Positions 25,869-33,577 are shown, counted from the stretch's first letter. The stretch is 64,000 nt of DNA from DATCLS01 sp036563805 (GCA_036563805.1 DATCLS010000050.1:1-64000); one strand, 5' to 3'. Numbers and translations: made by a program. The notes: a model not told the origin generated them from the letters alone.

Positions 25869-27084
25869 GGAACCGGGGGAGCGGGCGGCCGTCATCTCCG
25901 GCGTCGGCCAGTCGCAGGTCGGCCGCCGGATCTACCGCCGGCCCCTCGACCTCACGGTCGAGGCGGCGCTGGCCGCCATCGACGACGCCGGGCTCACGCG
26001 CGACGACATCGACGGGCTCGCCACCTACCCCGGGGCGCTGGCCGTGCCGCCCGGCTTCTCGGGGGTCGGGGTGACCGAGGTCCAGGACGCCCTCCGCCTG
26101 CGGCTCGACTGGTACGCCGGCGGGCTCGAGCTGCCGGGCCAGCTCGGCTCGGTAGCCAACGCGGTGGCGGCCGTGGCGACCGGGCTGGCGCGCCACGTCC
26201 TGTGCTTCCGCACGGTGTGGGAGGCGTCGGCCCAGGGCGACAAGGGCCGGGCTGCGGTCACGCCCGGGGGCGGGGGCGCGGGAGGCGGCGGCTCCGGCGG
26301 CTCCGGCGGGTTCCGGGCCTCGGGCGCCCAGCAGTGGACGCTGCCGTTCGGGGCGCCCTCGGCCGCCAACTGGATCGGCATGATGGCCCAGCGCCACATG
26401 CACGAGTTCGGCACCACCCGCGAGCAGCTCGCCCAGGTGGCGCTGAACGGCCGGGCCAACGCGGCGGCCAACCCTCAGGCCATCTACCGCGATCCGCTCA
26501 CCCTCGACGACTACCTGGCGGCCCGCATGGTGTCCACGCCGCTGTGCCTCTACGACTGCGACGTGCCGGCCGACGGCTCGACGGCGGTCATCGTGTCGGC
26601 GGCCGACGCCGCCGGCGACCTGCGTAAGCCGCCGCTGCGCATCGAGGCCCTGGGCACCGCCCTCCACGGGCGCCCGTCGTGGGACCAGTTCGACGACCTG
26701 ACCACGATGGCCCTGCGCGACGCGGCGGCCATGATGTGGCTGCGCACTGACCTGACGCCGGCCGACGTCGACGTGGCCGAGGTCTACGACGGGTTCAGCT
26801 TCATCGCTCTGTGCTGGCTGGAGGCCCTGGGTTTCTGCGACCACGGCGAGGGCGGCCCCTACCTGGAGGCCGGGCGGCCCCACCGCTCGGGCTCCCTCCC
26901 GCTCAACACCAACGGGGGGCAGCTGTCGGGCGGGCGGCTGCACGGCTACGGCCTGCTTCACGAGGCCTGCCTCCAGCTGTGGGGCGATGCCGGCGAGCGC
27001 CAGGTGCCGGGCGGGCCGCAGGTGGCGGTGGCGGCGGCCGGGGGCGGGCCGCTGGCCGCCTGTCTGCTGCTCACGACGAGCTGA
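25861..27084 (+). CDS. Thiolase-like lipid-transfer protein (Ltp/SCP-x type)
   Basis: This 407-residue protein starts at ATG 25861 inside the DUF35 gene. It begins AVISGVGQSQVGRR and shows the non-canonical thiolase pattern of Ltp proteins: no nucleophilic Cys in the usual place, WDQFDDLTTMALRDAAAMMW, DVDVAEVYDGFSF, NTNGGQLSGGRLHGYGLLHE. Ltp2-type enzymes use tyrosines to cleave beta-hydroxyacyl-CoA side chains, and Tyr residues are present in EVYDG and HGYG. A Gly-rich insertion (residues about 139-152) is unusual. Family membership is secure; retro-aldolase activity is inferred from the DUF35 partner. Confidence 0.87.
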   Translation: MSREPGERAAVISGVGQSQVGRRIYRRPLDLTVEAALAAIDDAGLTRDDIDGLATYPGALAVPPGFSGVGVTEVQDALRLRLDWYAGGLELPGQLGSVANAVAAVATGLARHVLCFRTVWEASAQGDKGRAAVTPGGGGAGGGGSGGSGGFRASGAQQWTLPFGAPSAANWIGMMAQRHMHEFGTTREQLAQVALNGRANAAANPQAIYRDPLTLDDYLAARMVSTPLCLYDCDVPADGSTAVIVSAADAAGDLRKPPLRIEALGTALHGRPSWDQFDDLTTMALRDAAAMMWLRTDLTPADVDVAEVYDGFSFIALCWLEALGFCDHGEGGPYLEAGRPHRSGSLPLNTNGGQLSGGRLHGYGLLHEACLQLWGDAGERQVPGGPQVAVAAAGGGPLAACLLLTTS

Positions 27085-27150
27085 CGGTGAGCGGGAGACG
27101 AGCTGGCGGCCGCTGCCCACGACCTGACCACGGTCTGACGGGTGGACGCG

Positions 27151-27215
27151 AGGCGTGACAATTTGGTGTCAGACGGTGACGGGGGGTGAACACCAGGCGT
27201 AACGTGGTTTCAGAC
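27151..27215 (+). promoter_or_regulatory. Promoter region of NIT kinase 2 with repeated GTGTCAGAC/TTTCAGAC element
   Basis: AGGCGTGACAATTTGGTGTCAGAC (split: AGGCGTGACA at 27151, GGTGTCAGAC at 27165) is followed 44 bp later by the related AGGCGTAACG...GGTTTCAGAC. The pair forms an imperfect direct repeat in an AT-richer stretch ahead of the kinase start. It shares GTGTCAG with the TetR/P450 region. Confidence 0.4.
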
Positions 27216-27258
27216 CTGGGGGGCCAGCGGGCGGAGCTGGGCGTGGAGGGGGACGCAC

Positions 27259-29250
27259 GTGGGATTTCGACTCCCCATCAAGATCAAGACGGCCATAGCG
27301 CTGTCGGTCCCACTGGGGATGATGGTGGCCGTGGCGGGGCTGGAGGTCGTGCAGAGCTCCCGTGAGGTGCGGGAGATGCGCGAGCAGACCGACCTGGCCA
27401 CGGCGGCCATCGGCCCGTCGGGCCTGATCACGGCCATCCAGAACGAGCGCAACTTCACCGGGCTGTGGCTCCTCGGCTCGGAGACCCTGGTCAACCTGCC
27501 GGTCAACGACATGGAGCAGGCGCGGGCCGCCACCGACCAGGCCTACCGGGCGTTCCGCGACGAGGTGGCCCGCAAGGGTGGCGACGTGGCCCGGACCTAC
27601 GGGCCGGCCTTGGAGGCGCTCGAGGGGGAGCACGGCCTCGCCGCCCAGCGCCGGCTGGTGGACAGCTACACCGGGCCGCGGCTGGTCACGCAGTACAACG
27701 CCACCGCCGACCGCTCGTTCAACGGCTACACGCTGCTGGTCGGCGCGTTGGCCGATCCGACCACGCGGCTGACGTCCAGCATCGAGGACGAGGAGCTGCG
27801 CCGCGGCGTCCAGCTCATCGACATGGCGTCCCGCGAGCTCGACCGGATCGCCCGGTTCGTGCGGCTCGCCCTCCTCCAGGCCGTCCGAGGCGACGGGCGG
27901 ATCGCCGGTCGCGAGGAGGTGCAGGAGGCCTCGCTGGCCCAGAGCGAGGGCGACCGCGCCCACCTGCAGATCGTCGAGCTGGCCTCCCACGGCCGCTACC
28001 GGGCGCTCGGCGAGGAGCTCGAGGTCGAGAGCGAGGAGACCCAGGTCCGCCAGATCATGCGGCAGATCGTGCGGACCGGCGAGATCCCGGTCGACGCCCT
28101 GCTGGCCGGCATCTCGATCAGCGACGACGAGAGCTACTACGGGTTCCTCCACGACGTGTCCGAGGTGCTGCGCGACCGGGCCGACGAGCTCAACGCCGCC
28201 GCCCTCGCCCGGCAGCGCCGGTTCCTGACGGTGGCGGCGATCGTGCTCGTCGTCGCCCTCGTCGTGATGCCCCTGGCCACCCGGTCGATCACCCGGCCGC
28301 TGCGGTCGCTCACCCGGCAGGCCGTCGACCTGGCCCGGCGGCGGCTGCCCGAGGCCGTGCGGCGGGTGCAGGAGACACCGCTCGGGCAGGACGTGGCGCC
28401 GCCCGAGCTGGAGCCCGTCACCGTGCCCGCCTCGGACGAGGTGGCAGATGTCGCCGACATGCTCACCCGGGTCCAGGCCACCGCCATCGACCTGGCCGTG
28501 GGTCAGGCGGTGCTGCGCCGCAACGTGGCCGACGCCCTGGTCAACCTGGCCCGCCGCAACCAGAACCTGCTCGGCCGCCAGCTAACGTTCATCACCGAGC
28601 TCGAGGCCCACGAGACCAGCCCCGAGACGCTCGGCAACCTGTTCCGCCTCGACCACCTCGCCACCCGCATGCGGCGCAACGCCGAGTCGCTGCTGGTGCT
28701 CGCCGGGGTCGAGCAGCAACGCCACGCCACCGCCCCGGCGCCGCTCGTCGACGTGATCCGGGCCGCGCTGGGCGAGGTCGACGAGTTCCACCGGGTCTCC
28801 TTCCCGGCGGTGCAGCCGGTGACGATCGACGGGCCCGCCGTGGCCGACCTCGCCCACCTGCTGGCCGAGCTGATCGAGAACGCCCTCCGGTTCTCCCCGC
28901 CCGAGGTGCCGGTCGACATCCGCGGCCACTCCTACCTGGCCGAGGACGCCTATCTGGTGTCGATCATCGACCAGGGCACCGGCATGAGCGCCGAGGAGAT
29001 CGAGCGGGCCAACCGGCGCCTCGCCCAGGCCGAGGACTTCACCGTGGCGCCCTCCCGCTACCTCGGGCACTACGTGACCGCGGCGCTGGCCGCCCGGCAC
29101 GGCATCAAGGTCACGCTGGTGCCGACCATGCCGTCCGCCGACCACCCGGGCATCACAGCCCGGGTCCAGCTGCCCAACCGACTGCTGGTGCGGGGGGCGC
29201 GGCCGCCGTTTGGGGCCGGGCCCCGGCGGTCGGACCGGATCACGGTCTGA
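27259..29250 (+). CDS. NIT-domain sensor histidine kinase, paralogue 2
   Basis: This 663-residue kinase starts at GTG 27259 after a G-rich GGAGGGGG. It has the same order as the kinase at 12329-14536: TM1 (ALSVPLGMMVAVAGLEV), extracellular NIT-like domain beginning IQNERNFTGLWLLG, TM2 near 322-342, HAMP (TRSITRPLRSLTRQAVDLARRRLP), H region FRLDHLATRMRRNAESLLVLAG and ATPase domain (LIENALRFSPP, DQGTGMSAEE, LGHYVTAALA). It lacks the 70-residue Pro/Ala tail of paralogue 1. Similar kinases in streptomycetes start 'conservon' operons with roadblock, DUF742 and GTPase genes; none follow here. Confidence 0.9.
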   Translation: MGFRLPIKIKTAIALSVPLGMMVAVAGLEVVQSSREVREMREQTDLATAAIGPSGLITAIQNERNFTGLWLLGSETLVNLPVNDMEQARAATDQAYRAFRDEVARKGGDVARTYGPALEALEGEHGLAAQRRLVDSYTGPRLVTQYNATADRSFNGYTLLVGALADPTTRLTSSIEDEELRRGVQLIDMASRELDRIARFVRLALLQAVRGDGRIAGREEVQEASLAQSEGDRAHLQIVELASHGRYRALGEELEVESEETQVRQIMRQIVRTGEIPVDALLAGISISDDESYYGFLHDVSEVLRDRADELNAAALARQRRFLTVAAIVLVVALVVMPLATRSITRPLRSLTRQAVDLARRRLPEAVRRVQETPLGQDVAPPELEPVTVPASDEVADVADMLTRVQATAIDLAVGQAVLRRNVADALVNLARRNQNLLGRQLTFITELEAHETSPETLGNLFRLDHLATRMRRNAESLLVLAGVEQQRHATAPAPLVDVIRAALGEVDEFHRVSFPAVQPVTIDGPAVADLAHLLAELIENALRFSPPEVPVDIRGHSYLAEDAYLVSIIDQGTGMSAEEIERANRRLAQAEDFTVAPSRYLGHYVTAALAARHGIKVTLVPTMPSADHPGITARVQLPNRLLVRGARPPFGAGPRRSDRITV

Positions 29251-29288
29251 GGGTCGCCGGGGTCTGCGGTGCGGCGCCAGCTGCGTCG

Positions 29289-29354
29289 GCCGTCGGACTC
29301 GGCGAGTTCGGCCGTCGAGGTCGGTGAGCTCAGCCGTCGGACTCGGCGAGCCCG
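29289..29354. repeat. 22-bp tandem repeat, 3 copies, across a stop codon
   Basis: Units beginning GCCGTCGGACTCGGCGAG, GCCGTCGAGGTCGGTGAG and GCCGTCGGACTCGGCGAG follow each other at exactly 22 bp. The third unit is the end of the PLP decarboxylase reading frame, whose stop is at 29330-29332. Confidence 0.75.
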
Positions 29355-30805
29355 GCGACGGCGCTGCGGATGATGTCCACCGCCTCCTCGACCCGGTCGC
29401 GGTGGGTGCGGTGCGACAGGATGCAGGCCCGGATGACGAACCGTCCGCCGATCCGGGTGCTGGACAGGAGGATGCGGTTGGAGGCGTTGATCCGCTCCAG
29501 CAAGCGGGCGTTGGCGGCGTCTAGCTCCTCGTTCCGCTCGGGGTCGTCGGCCGTGGGGTCGGGGCCGACGACGTCGCCGTCGCCGGCGCCCGGCGGCCGG
29601 TAGCGGAACGCCACCGCGGTCAGCTGCGGCTCCCACGGCACCTCGAGCCGGGGCGTGGCCCGCAGCTCCTCGTACAGGTAGCCGGCCAGATCGAGCTTCT
29701 CGTCGAGCGCGTCCCGGAAGGCGCCCAGCCCGTGGAGCATGATCGGCAGCCACAGGCGCAGACCCCGGAAGTTGCGGGACAGCTCGGGGGAGTACTCGTT
29801 GAAGCTGGGGATGCGCTCCGACTCGCCGACGTCCTGCAGGTAGGCGGCGCCCACGTGGTGGGCGTCGCGCAGGCGGGGGCCGTCCCGCACGAGCAGCGCA
29901 CCCGTCCCGTAGGGCAGGAACATCGCTTTATGGGGGTCGAGCGTGATCGAGTCGGCCCGGTCGATGCCGGCCAGGCGCTCCCGGCCCCGGGCCGTGAGGC
30001 GGAACGGCCCGCCGTAGGCGGCGTCGACGTGGAGCCACAGGCCCTCGGACTCGCAATAGGCGGCCAGGTCGGCGAGCGGGTCGATGGCGCCGGTGTTGGT
30101 CGTGCCCGCCGACGCGACCACGCAGAACGGCTGGCGCCCGGCCCGCCGGTCCCGGGCGACGAGGTCGGCCAGGGCGTCGACGTCCATGCGCAGGTCGGGC
30201 GTGGTCGCCACCATACGGACGTTGCCGGGCGGGAACCCGGCCACGTGGGCGGCCTTGGCCACCGAGGCGTGGGTCTGGTCGGTGACGTACAACGTGCCGG
30301 CCAGGAAGTTCTCGGGCAGGCGGGCGTGGCGGGCGGTGACGAGGCCGGCCAGGTTGGCCAGCGACCCGCCCGAGGTCAGCACGCCCCGGGCGGCGTCGGG
30401 GTAGTCGAACAGGTCGCACAGCCACCGGACGGTCGTCCACTCCATCTGGGCCAGGGCCGGGGCCAGGCTCCAGAGGGTCACGTAGCGGTTGACGGCGGCG
30501 GCCAGGAAGTCGGCGATCGCCGAGGCCCACAGCCCGCCGCCCGGGATGTAGCCCATGTAGCCCGGACCGGCGAAGTCGAGCGAGGTGGCCACCCCCTCGG
30601 CGAACGTGGCCAGGAGGCGGGCGAAGTCCGTACCCTCCTCGGGGGCGGGCTCGCGCAGCCGCTCGGCCAGCTCCAGCGCCCCGGGCAGCCCCGACGCCGG
30701 GGCGTCGGGCAGCTCGGCCAGGAACTCCTCGAGGTACGAGAGCGCCGCCGCGCCCATGGCCCGCGTCTCGTCGGGGCCGGGTTCCAAGGGGAACGTCGCG
30801 GTCAC
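29330..30805 (-). CDS. Pyridoxal-phosphate-dependent decarboxylase (aromatic amino acid/glutamate decarboxylase family)
   Basis: This 491-residue group II decarboxylase has the expected N-terminal segment GPGYMGYIPGGG, the loop LTSGGSLANLAGLVTARHAR, the PLP-stacking His in TDQTHASVAKAAHVAG, the Asp in LHVDAAYGGPF and the Schiff-base Lys in ITLDPHKAMFLPYG near residue 290. It would decarboxylate an L-amino acid such as Tyr, Trp or Glu; the exact substrate is not readable. GTG 30805 lies 7 bp from a TACCGT hexamer (30813-30818), suggesting a leaderless message. A divergent membrane protein gene starts 97 bp away. Confidence 0.92.
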   Translation of the reverse strand: MTATFPLEPGPDETRAMGAAALSYLEEFLAELPDAPASGLPGALELAERLREPAPEEGTDFARLLATFAEGVATSLDFAGPGYMGYIPGGGLWASAIADFLAAAVNRYVTLWSLAPALAQMEWTTVRWLCDLFDYPDAARGVLTSGGSLANLAGLVTARHARLPENFLAGTLYVTDQTHASVAKAAHVAGFPPGNVRMVATTPDLRMDVDALADLVARDRRAGRQPFCVVASAGTTNTGAIDPLADLAAYCESEGLWLHVDAAYGGPFRLTARGRERLAGIDRADSITLDPHKAMFLPYGTGALLVRDGPRLRDAHHVGAAYLQDVGESERIPSFNEYSPELSRNFRGLRLWLPIMLHGLGAFRDALDEKLDLAGYLYEELRATPRLEVPWEPQLTAVAFRYRPPGAGDGDVVGPDPTADDPERNEELDAANARLLERINASNRILLSSTRIGGRFVIRACILSHRTHRDRVEEAVDIIRSAVAGLAESDG

Positions 30806-30836
30806 ACCGCGGACGGTACCGAGGTGGCTGCGGGCC

Positions 30837-30861
30837 GTTTGGCCAAAGTTCCGCCGGGTAG
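30837..30861 (+). promoter_or_regulatory. SigB/SigF-type promoter candidate
   Basis: GTTT (30837-30840), a 15-bp spacer and GGGTAG (30856-30861) fit the stress-sigma consensus GTTT-N14-17-GGGTA known in Streptomyces and mycobacteria. It lies about 40 bp before the heptad-repeat membrane protein gene. The GGGTAGCCCCC part also resembles the G5-N3-C5 palindromes at 18174 and 40238. Confidence 0.5.
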
Positions 30862-30901
30862 CCCCCGGGGGAGAGTGGCGGACGGAGAGGAGGACCCTTC
30901 C

Positions 30902-31675
30902 ATGCGCTTGTTCGCACGCAAGCACCGAGACGTGGACGCCGAGGACCGGGACGCCGACCTCGAGCGCCGGGATGCCGACCTCACGCGGCGGGACACTGAG
31001 CTCGAGGCCCGGGATGCCGATTTCACGCGTCGGGATGCCGACCTCACGCGTCGGGATGGCGAGCTCGAGGCCCGGGATGCCGAGCTCGAGCGCCGGGATG
31101 CCGACCGCCACGACGCGGGCGAGGGCGCGCCGGCGGGCGCGATGCCGATGTCCGAGGAGCCCGTCGCCGAGCGGGGGCCCGCGGCCGACGAGGAGGTCGC
31201 CGAGGAGCGGATCGACCTGGTCAAGCAGCGCTGGAGCCTGGGGACCGCGCTGACCACGCTGGCCGGCGCCGCCCTGATCGCGCTCGGGATCGTGGCGCTG
31301 CTGCGGACCGAGGTCGACGACACCTGGTACCGCCCGGTCGAGCAGGTGCTGAACATCGACCACACGCCGTTGCTGGCGGCGATCGAGATCGGGGTCGGCG
31401 TCGTGCTCGTGCTGCTCGGCCTGTCCGGAGCCCGGGTCCTGAGCGCGCTCGTGTGCCTCGCCGTGGCCGTCGGTGCCACCGTGGTCGCCGTCGACCCCAG
31501 CGAGTTCCGCGAGGAGCTGGCCATGGAGCGCTGGTGGGCCATCACCCTGGCCGTCGCCGGCGCCGTGCTGGCCCTGCTGCTGATGGCCTCCCGCCCCGGC
31601 AAGGTCGAGCGCCACTACCGCACCGTCCGCACCCCCGCGCGTGGCGGCTACGGCCGCGCCGTCCCCCAGCCCTGA
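30902..31675 (+). CDS. Membrane protein with N-terminal RDADLxR heptad repeats
   Basis: This 257-residue protein begins MRLFARKHRDVDAED and then has about eight tandem heptads of the type RDADLER/RDADLTR/RDTELEA (residues about 16-68), an alternating-charge coiled coil. A short acidic linker leads to about four hydrophobic segments (ALTTLAGAALIALGIVALL, AAIEIGVGVVLVLLGL, ALVCLAVAVGATVVAV, ITLAVAGAVLALLLMA) and a basic tail. No family is recognised. The start has a good Shine-Dalgarno (GAGAGGAGG). A stress-sigma-like promoter upstream suggests induction in envelope or general stress, which is inference. Confidence 0.8.
   Translation: MRLFARKHRDVDAEDRDADLERRDADLTRRDTELEARDADFTRRDADLTRRDGELEARDAELERRDADRHDAGEGAPAGAMPMSEEPVAERGPAADEEVAEERIDLVKQRWSLGTALTTLAGAALIALGIVALLRTEVDDTWYRPVEQVLNIDHTPLLAAIEIGVGVVLVLLGLSGARVLSALVCLAVAVGATVVAVDPSEFREELAMERWWAITLAVAGAVLALLLMASRPGKVERHYRTVRTPARGGYGRAVPQP
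30947..31107 (+). repeat. 21-bp in-frame tandem repeat (about 7.5 copies)
   Basis: The unit CGGGATGCCGACCTCACGCG (plus one base) recurs with small changes, always in frame, coding for seven residues each (RDADLTR). Copy number could vary between strains by slippage without breaking the frame. Confidence 0.8.
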
Positions 31676-31747
31676 CCCGAGGCCCGTTACCGGCCCAGCC
31701 CGACCGGCCCAGCCCGACCCGGCGGCGGAGGTGGCGCAGGAGACCTC

Positions 31748-31774
31748 GGCGGGGGGAGCGCCGCTCCCCCCGCC
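31748..31774. terminator. Strong GC hairpin downstream of the heptad-repeat gene
   Basis: GGCGGGGGGAGC-GCC-GCTCCCCCCGCC is a perfect 12-bp stem with a 3-nt loop, 73 bp after the stop codon. No T-run follows, as is usual in GC-rich actinobacteria. The surrounding 31676-31930 shows no gene. Confidence 0.5.
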
Positions 31775-31929
31775 GCCTCCCGTGGTGGGGGCGCGCCCGC
31801 CCTGCCTCTGGGCGCGGTCCACGGCGAAGCCGAGCGAGGCGGCTGGGGTCCGGCAGCGGCCGGGGATGGCGAGGTGCGGGGCGGCACGGCGGGGGCGGGC
31901 CGAGCGGTGGGCTGGCGTCGCGGTGCCTT

Positions 31930-32265
31930 TGATCGCGGCCGCCGGCGGCGAGTCGACCCAAGGTCGCACGCATGTGGCGCAGCCGCCGCGTCAGGCGCGC
32001 CTGGGCCCGCCCGGAGGCCAGCGGTCCGCCCGTGCGCCGGGCCAGCCACGCGGCCGCGGACTTCGACCCGTCGTCGGGCATACGAGCGCTGAGCTTCGAA
32101 GGCGGCGGTGAGTTCGGCCCGCCCGGCGGCGATGAGCCGTTCGGCGGGGTGCAGGGCCACGAGCTCGTCGCCAAGCTCCTCACCCGAGAGCGCGGCGCAA
32201 TCGCAGACCACGGGCTGTTCGGCGCCTCGTCGGATGAGGCTCGATGGCTTCCATGTCCCGCCAGC
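31930..32265 (-). pseudogene. Decayed N-terminal fragment of a DUF222 (13E12 repeat)/HNH endonuclease gene
   Basis: Two adjacent minus-strand frames encode one DUF222 N terminus. The first reads VVCDCAALSGEELGDELVAL and PAERLIAAGRAELTAAFEAQ, ending SYA. The second continues DDGSKSAAAWLARRTG, GRAQARLTRRLRHMRATLGRL. A single extra base at 32076-32079 breaks the frame; without it the text runs SYADDGSKSAAAW, the family's usual wording. Homology stops near 31930, and the rest of DUF222 and the HNH nuclease domain are gone. It is a dead remnant of a mobile-type nuclease gene, and the LexA box directly upstream fits the SOS control known for this family. Confidence 0.8.
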
Positions 32266-32277
32266 GTACCACGTGTA

Positions 32278-32293
32278 ACGAACACATGTTCGT
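32278..32293. promoter_or_regulatory. LexA (SOS) box
   Basis: ACGAACA-CA-TGTTCGT is a perfect palindrome containing CGAACNNNNGTTCG, the actinobacterial LexA consensus core. It lies directly upstream of the DUF222 remnant (minus) and also 14 bp upstream of the -10 hexamer of the SCP2 gene (plus), where it covers the expected -35 position. Confidence 0.82.
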
Positions 32294-32306
32294 GGGGTGG
32301 CGAAGC

Positions 32307-32312
32307 TAGCCT
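32307..32312 (+). promoter_or_regulatory. -10 hexamer of SCP2 gene
   Basis: TAGCCT ends 7 bp before the ATG at 32320, so transcription would begin at or next to the start codon. Confidence 0.6.
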
Positions 32313-32319
32313 CCGCCGG

Positions 32320-32706
32320 ATGGTCGCCTTCCTGAGCCCCGAGTGGGTCGAGCGGCAGCGCGAGCTGCTGAAGGACCTTCCCGGTGGGGAGGACGTCAGC
32401 GTGCGGGTCCGCTGCGTCGTGACCGGCGGTCCGGACGGCGACGTCACGTACCACCTCGAGTTCGACGGCGGCCGGGCGGTGAGCGGCGGGCCGGGTCCGG
32501 GCGACGAGCCTGACGTGGTGCTGACGACGACCTACGAGGTGGCCCGCGACATCGCCCGGGGCGACCTCGAGCCGAGCGTGGCGTTCATGCAGGGCGTCCT
32601 GAAGACGCAGGGGCCGACGGCCCAGCTCGTGCCGCTCCTGGCGCTCACGCAGAGCCCGGCCTACCAGGCGGCGGCCGAGCGGCTGCGCGCCGAGACCGAG
32701 CTCTGA
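32320..32706 (+). CDS. SCP2 sterol-carrier domain protein
   Basis: This 128-residue protein is a stand-alone SCP2-like lipid-binding domain. The N-terminal helix is FLSPEWVERQRELLKDLP, the central strands are VTYHLEFDGGRAVSGGPG and DVVLTTTYEVARDIARGDLEPSVAFMQGVLKTQG, where the last part is the typical SCP2 helix and 'G-x-x-K-xxG' segment. It would bind fatty acids, acyl-CoA or sterols in the cytoplasm. It has no Shine-Dalgarno and appears leaderless. The neighbouring LexA box may make it SOS-responsive. Confidence 0.85.
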   Translation: MVAFLSPEWVERQRELLKDLPGGEDVSVRVRCVVTGGPDGDVTYHLEFDGGRAVSGGPGPGDEPDVVLTTTYEVARDIARGDLEPSVAFMQGVLKTQGPTAQLVPLLALTQSPAYQAAAERLRAETEL

Positions 32707-32740
32707 CCGCGCCGCAGCCGGCGGCTGGCAGCCGGAGCCG

Positions 32741-33577
32741 TCAGCCGCCGGCGCGCTGCAGCTCGCGCAGCTCGCGGTAGCCGATGAGGCGGGCGCCGGC
32801 CCGCTCGAGCATGGTGCGCAGGCTGTGGTCGGAGACGACCAGGTCGTGGTCGTCGACGCAGCCCGCCCAGTTCGGCGTCAGCGCCCGCAGCTCGGGCGTG
32901 TCGATCGCCGGGTGCACGTACAGCTCGGTCACGCCGGGCAGCAGGTCGAGCACCGCCCGCTCGATGTAGCGGCGGCTGCCCACGCCGGGCACCGCCACCA
33001 GGTGGTCGGGGAACACGACGCCCTCGGCGGCGGCCAGCTTGCGGAACGGGAAGCCGATCGACCGCTCGGTGGACGCCCCCGATAGCCGGATCGGTAGCCC
33101 GAACTCGACGGCGAGGTCGAGGTAGATGTCGAAGAACTCGGGCTTGAGCTGCAGGGTGCCCAGGTGGCTGTCGAGGTGGCTGACGTCGAAGCCCCACAGG
33201 ATCGCCCGCTCGATCTGGGCCCGCAGCTCGCGCCGTGCCTCGTCGAGATCGGCGTGCTCCCACAGGTCGCGCACCGTGCGGGGGAAGCCGCCGTCGCCGT
33301 CGAGCAGCGACGGCGCCCGGGTGATCGGGCCCCACCGGTACAGGTCGTGTTCGGCGTTCAGCGTCAGGTGGACGCCGACGTCCTCGCCCCGGTAGCGGGA
33401 CGCCGCCTCGCGGGCCCAGGGGCAGGGCACCATGAGCGAGGCGCTGGTGGCCAGCCCGTCGCGCACGGCCTCGTACACCCCCACGTTGGCGGCGTGGCTC
33501 GACCCGAGATCGTCGCAGTTGATGATGACCAGCCGGGCGTCGGGTGGTTCACCGAGGCGTTCCGCGAGCGTGACCAT
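32741..33577 (-). CDS. ChbG/YdjC-family carbohydrate deacetylase
   Basis: This 278-residue protein belongs to the metal-dependent YdjC/ChbG family that deacetylates N-acetylated oligosaccharides such as chitooligosaccharides. Key motifs are the Asp pair in IINCDDLGSSHAAN (residues 18-31), GVHLTLNAEHD, the metal His in HLDSHLGTLQL and ELYVHPAIDTPEL. ATG 33577 sits 7 bp after TAGCCT (33585-33590), consistent with a leaderless message. It is convergent with SCP2 and has no chitin-utilisation neighbour. Confidence 0.9.
   Translation of the reverse strand: MVTLAERLGEPPDARLVIINCDDLGSSHAANVGVYEAVRDGLATSASLMVPCPWAREAASRYRGEDVGVHLTLNAEHDLYRWGPITRAPSLLDGDGGFPRTVRDLWEHADLDEARRELRAQIERAILWGFDVSHLDSHLGTLQLKPEFFDIYLDLAVEFGLPIRLSGASTERSIGFPFRKLAAAEGVVFPDHLVAVPGVGSRRYIERAVLDLLPGVTELYVHPAIDTPELRALTPNWAGCVDDHDLVVSDHSLRTMLERAGARLIGYRELRELQRAGG

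Noticed and set aside
25380..27084. Confident assignment to cholesterol degradation
   Set aside because: Only DUF35 and Ltp-like genes support it; no ChsE, KstD, HsaC or Mce genes are in the window.
31972..32706. Long plus-strand frame extending the SCP2 gene upstream to 31972
   Set aside because: The upstream part is antisense to the DUF222 fragment and crosses the LexA box and -10 hexamer; SCP2 homology begins at the ATG at 32320.
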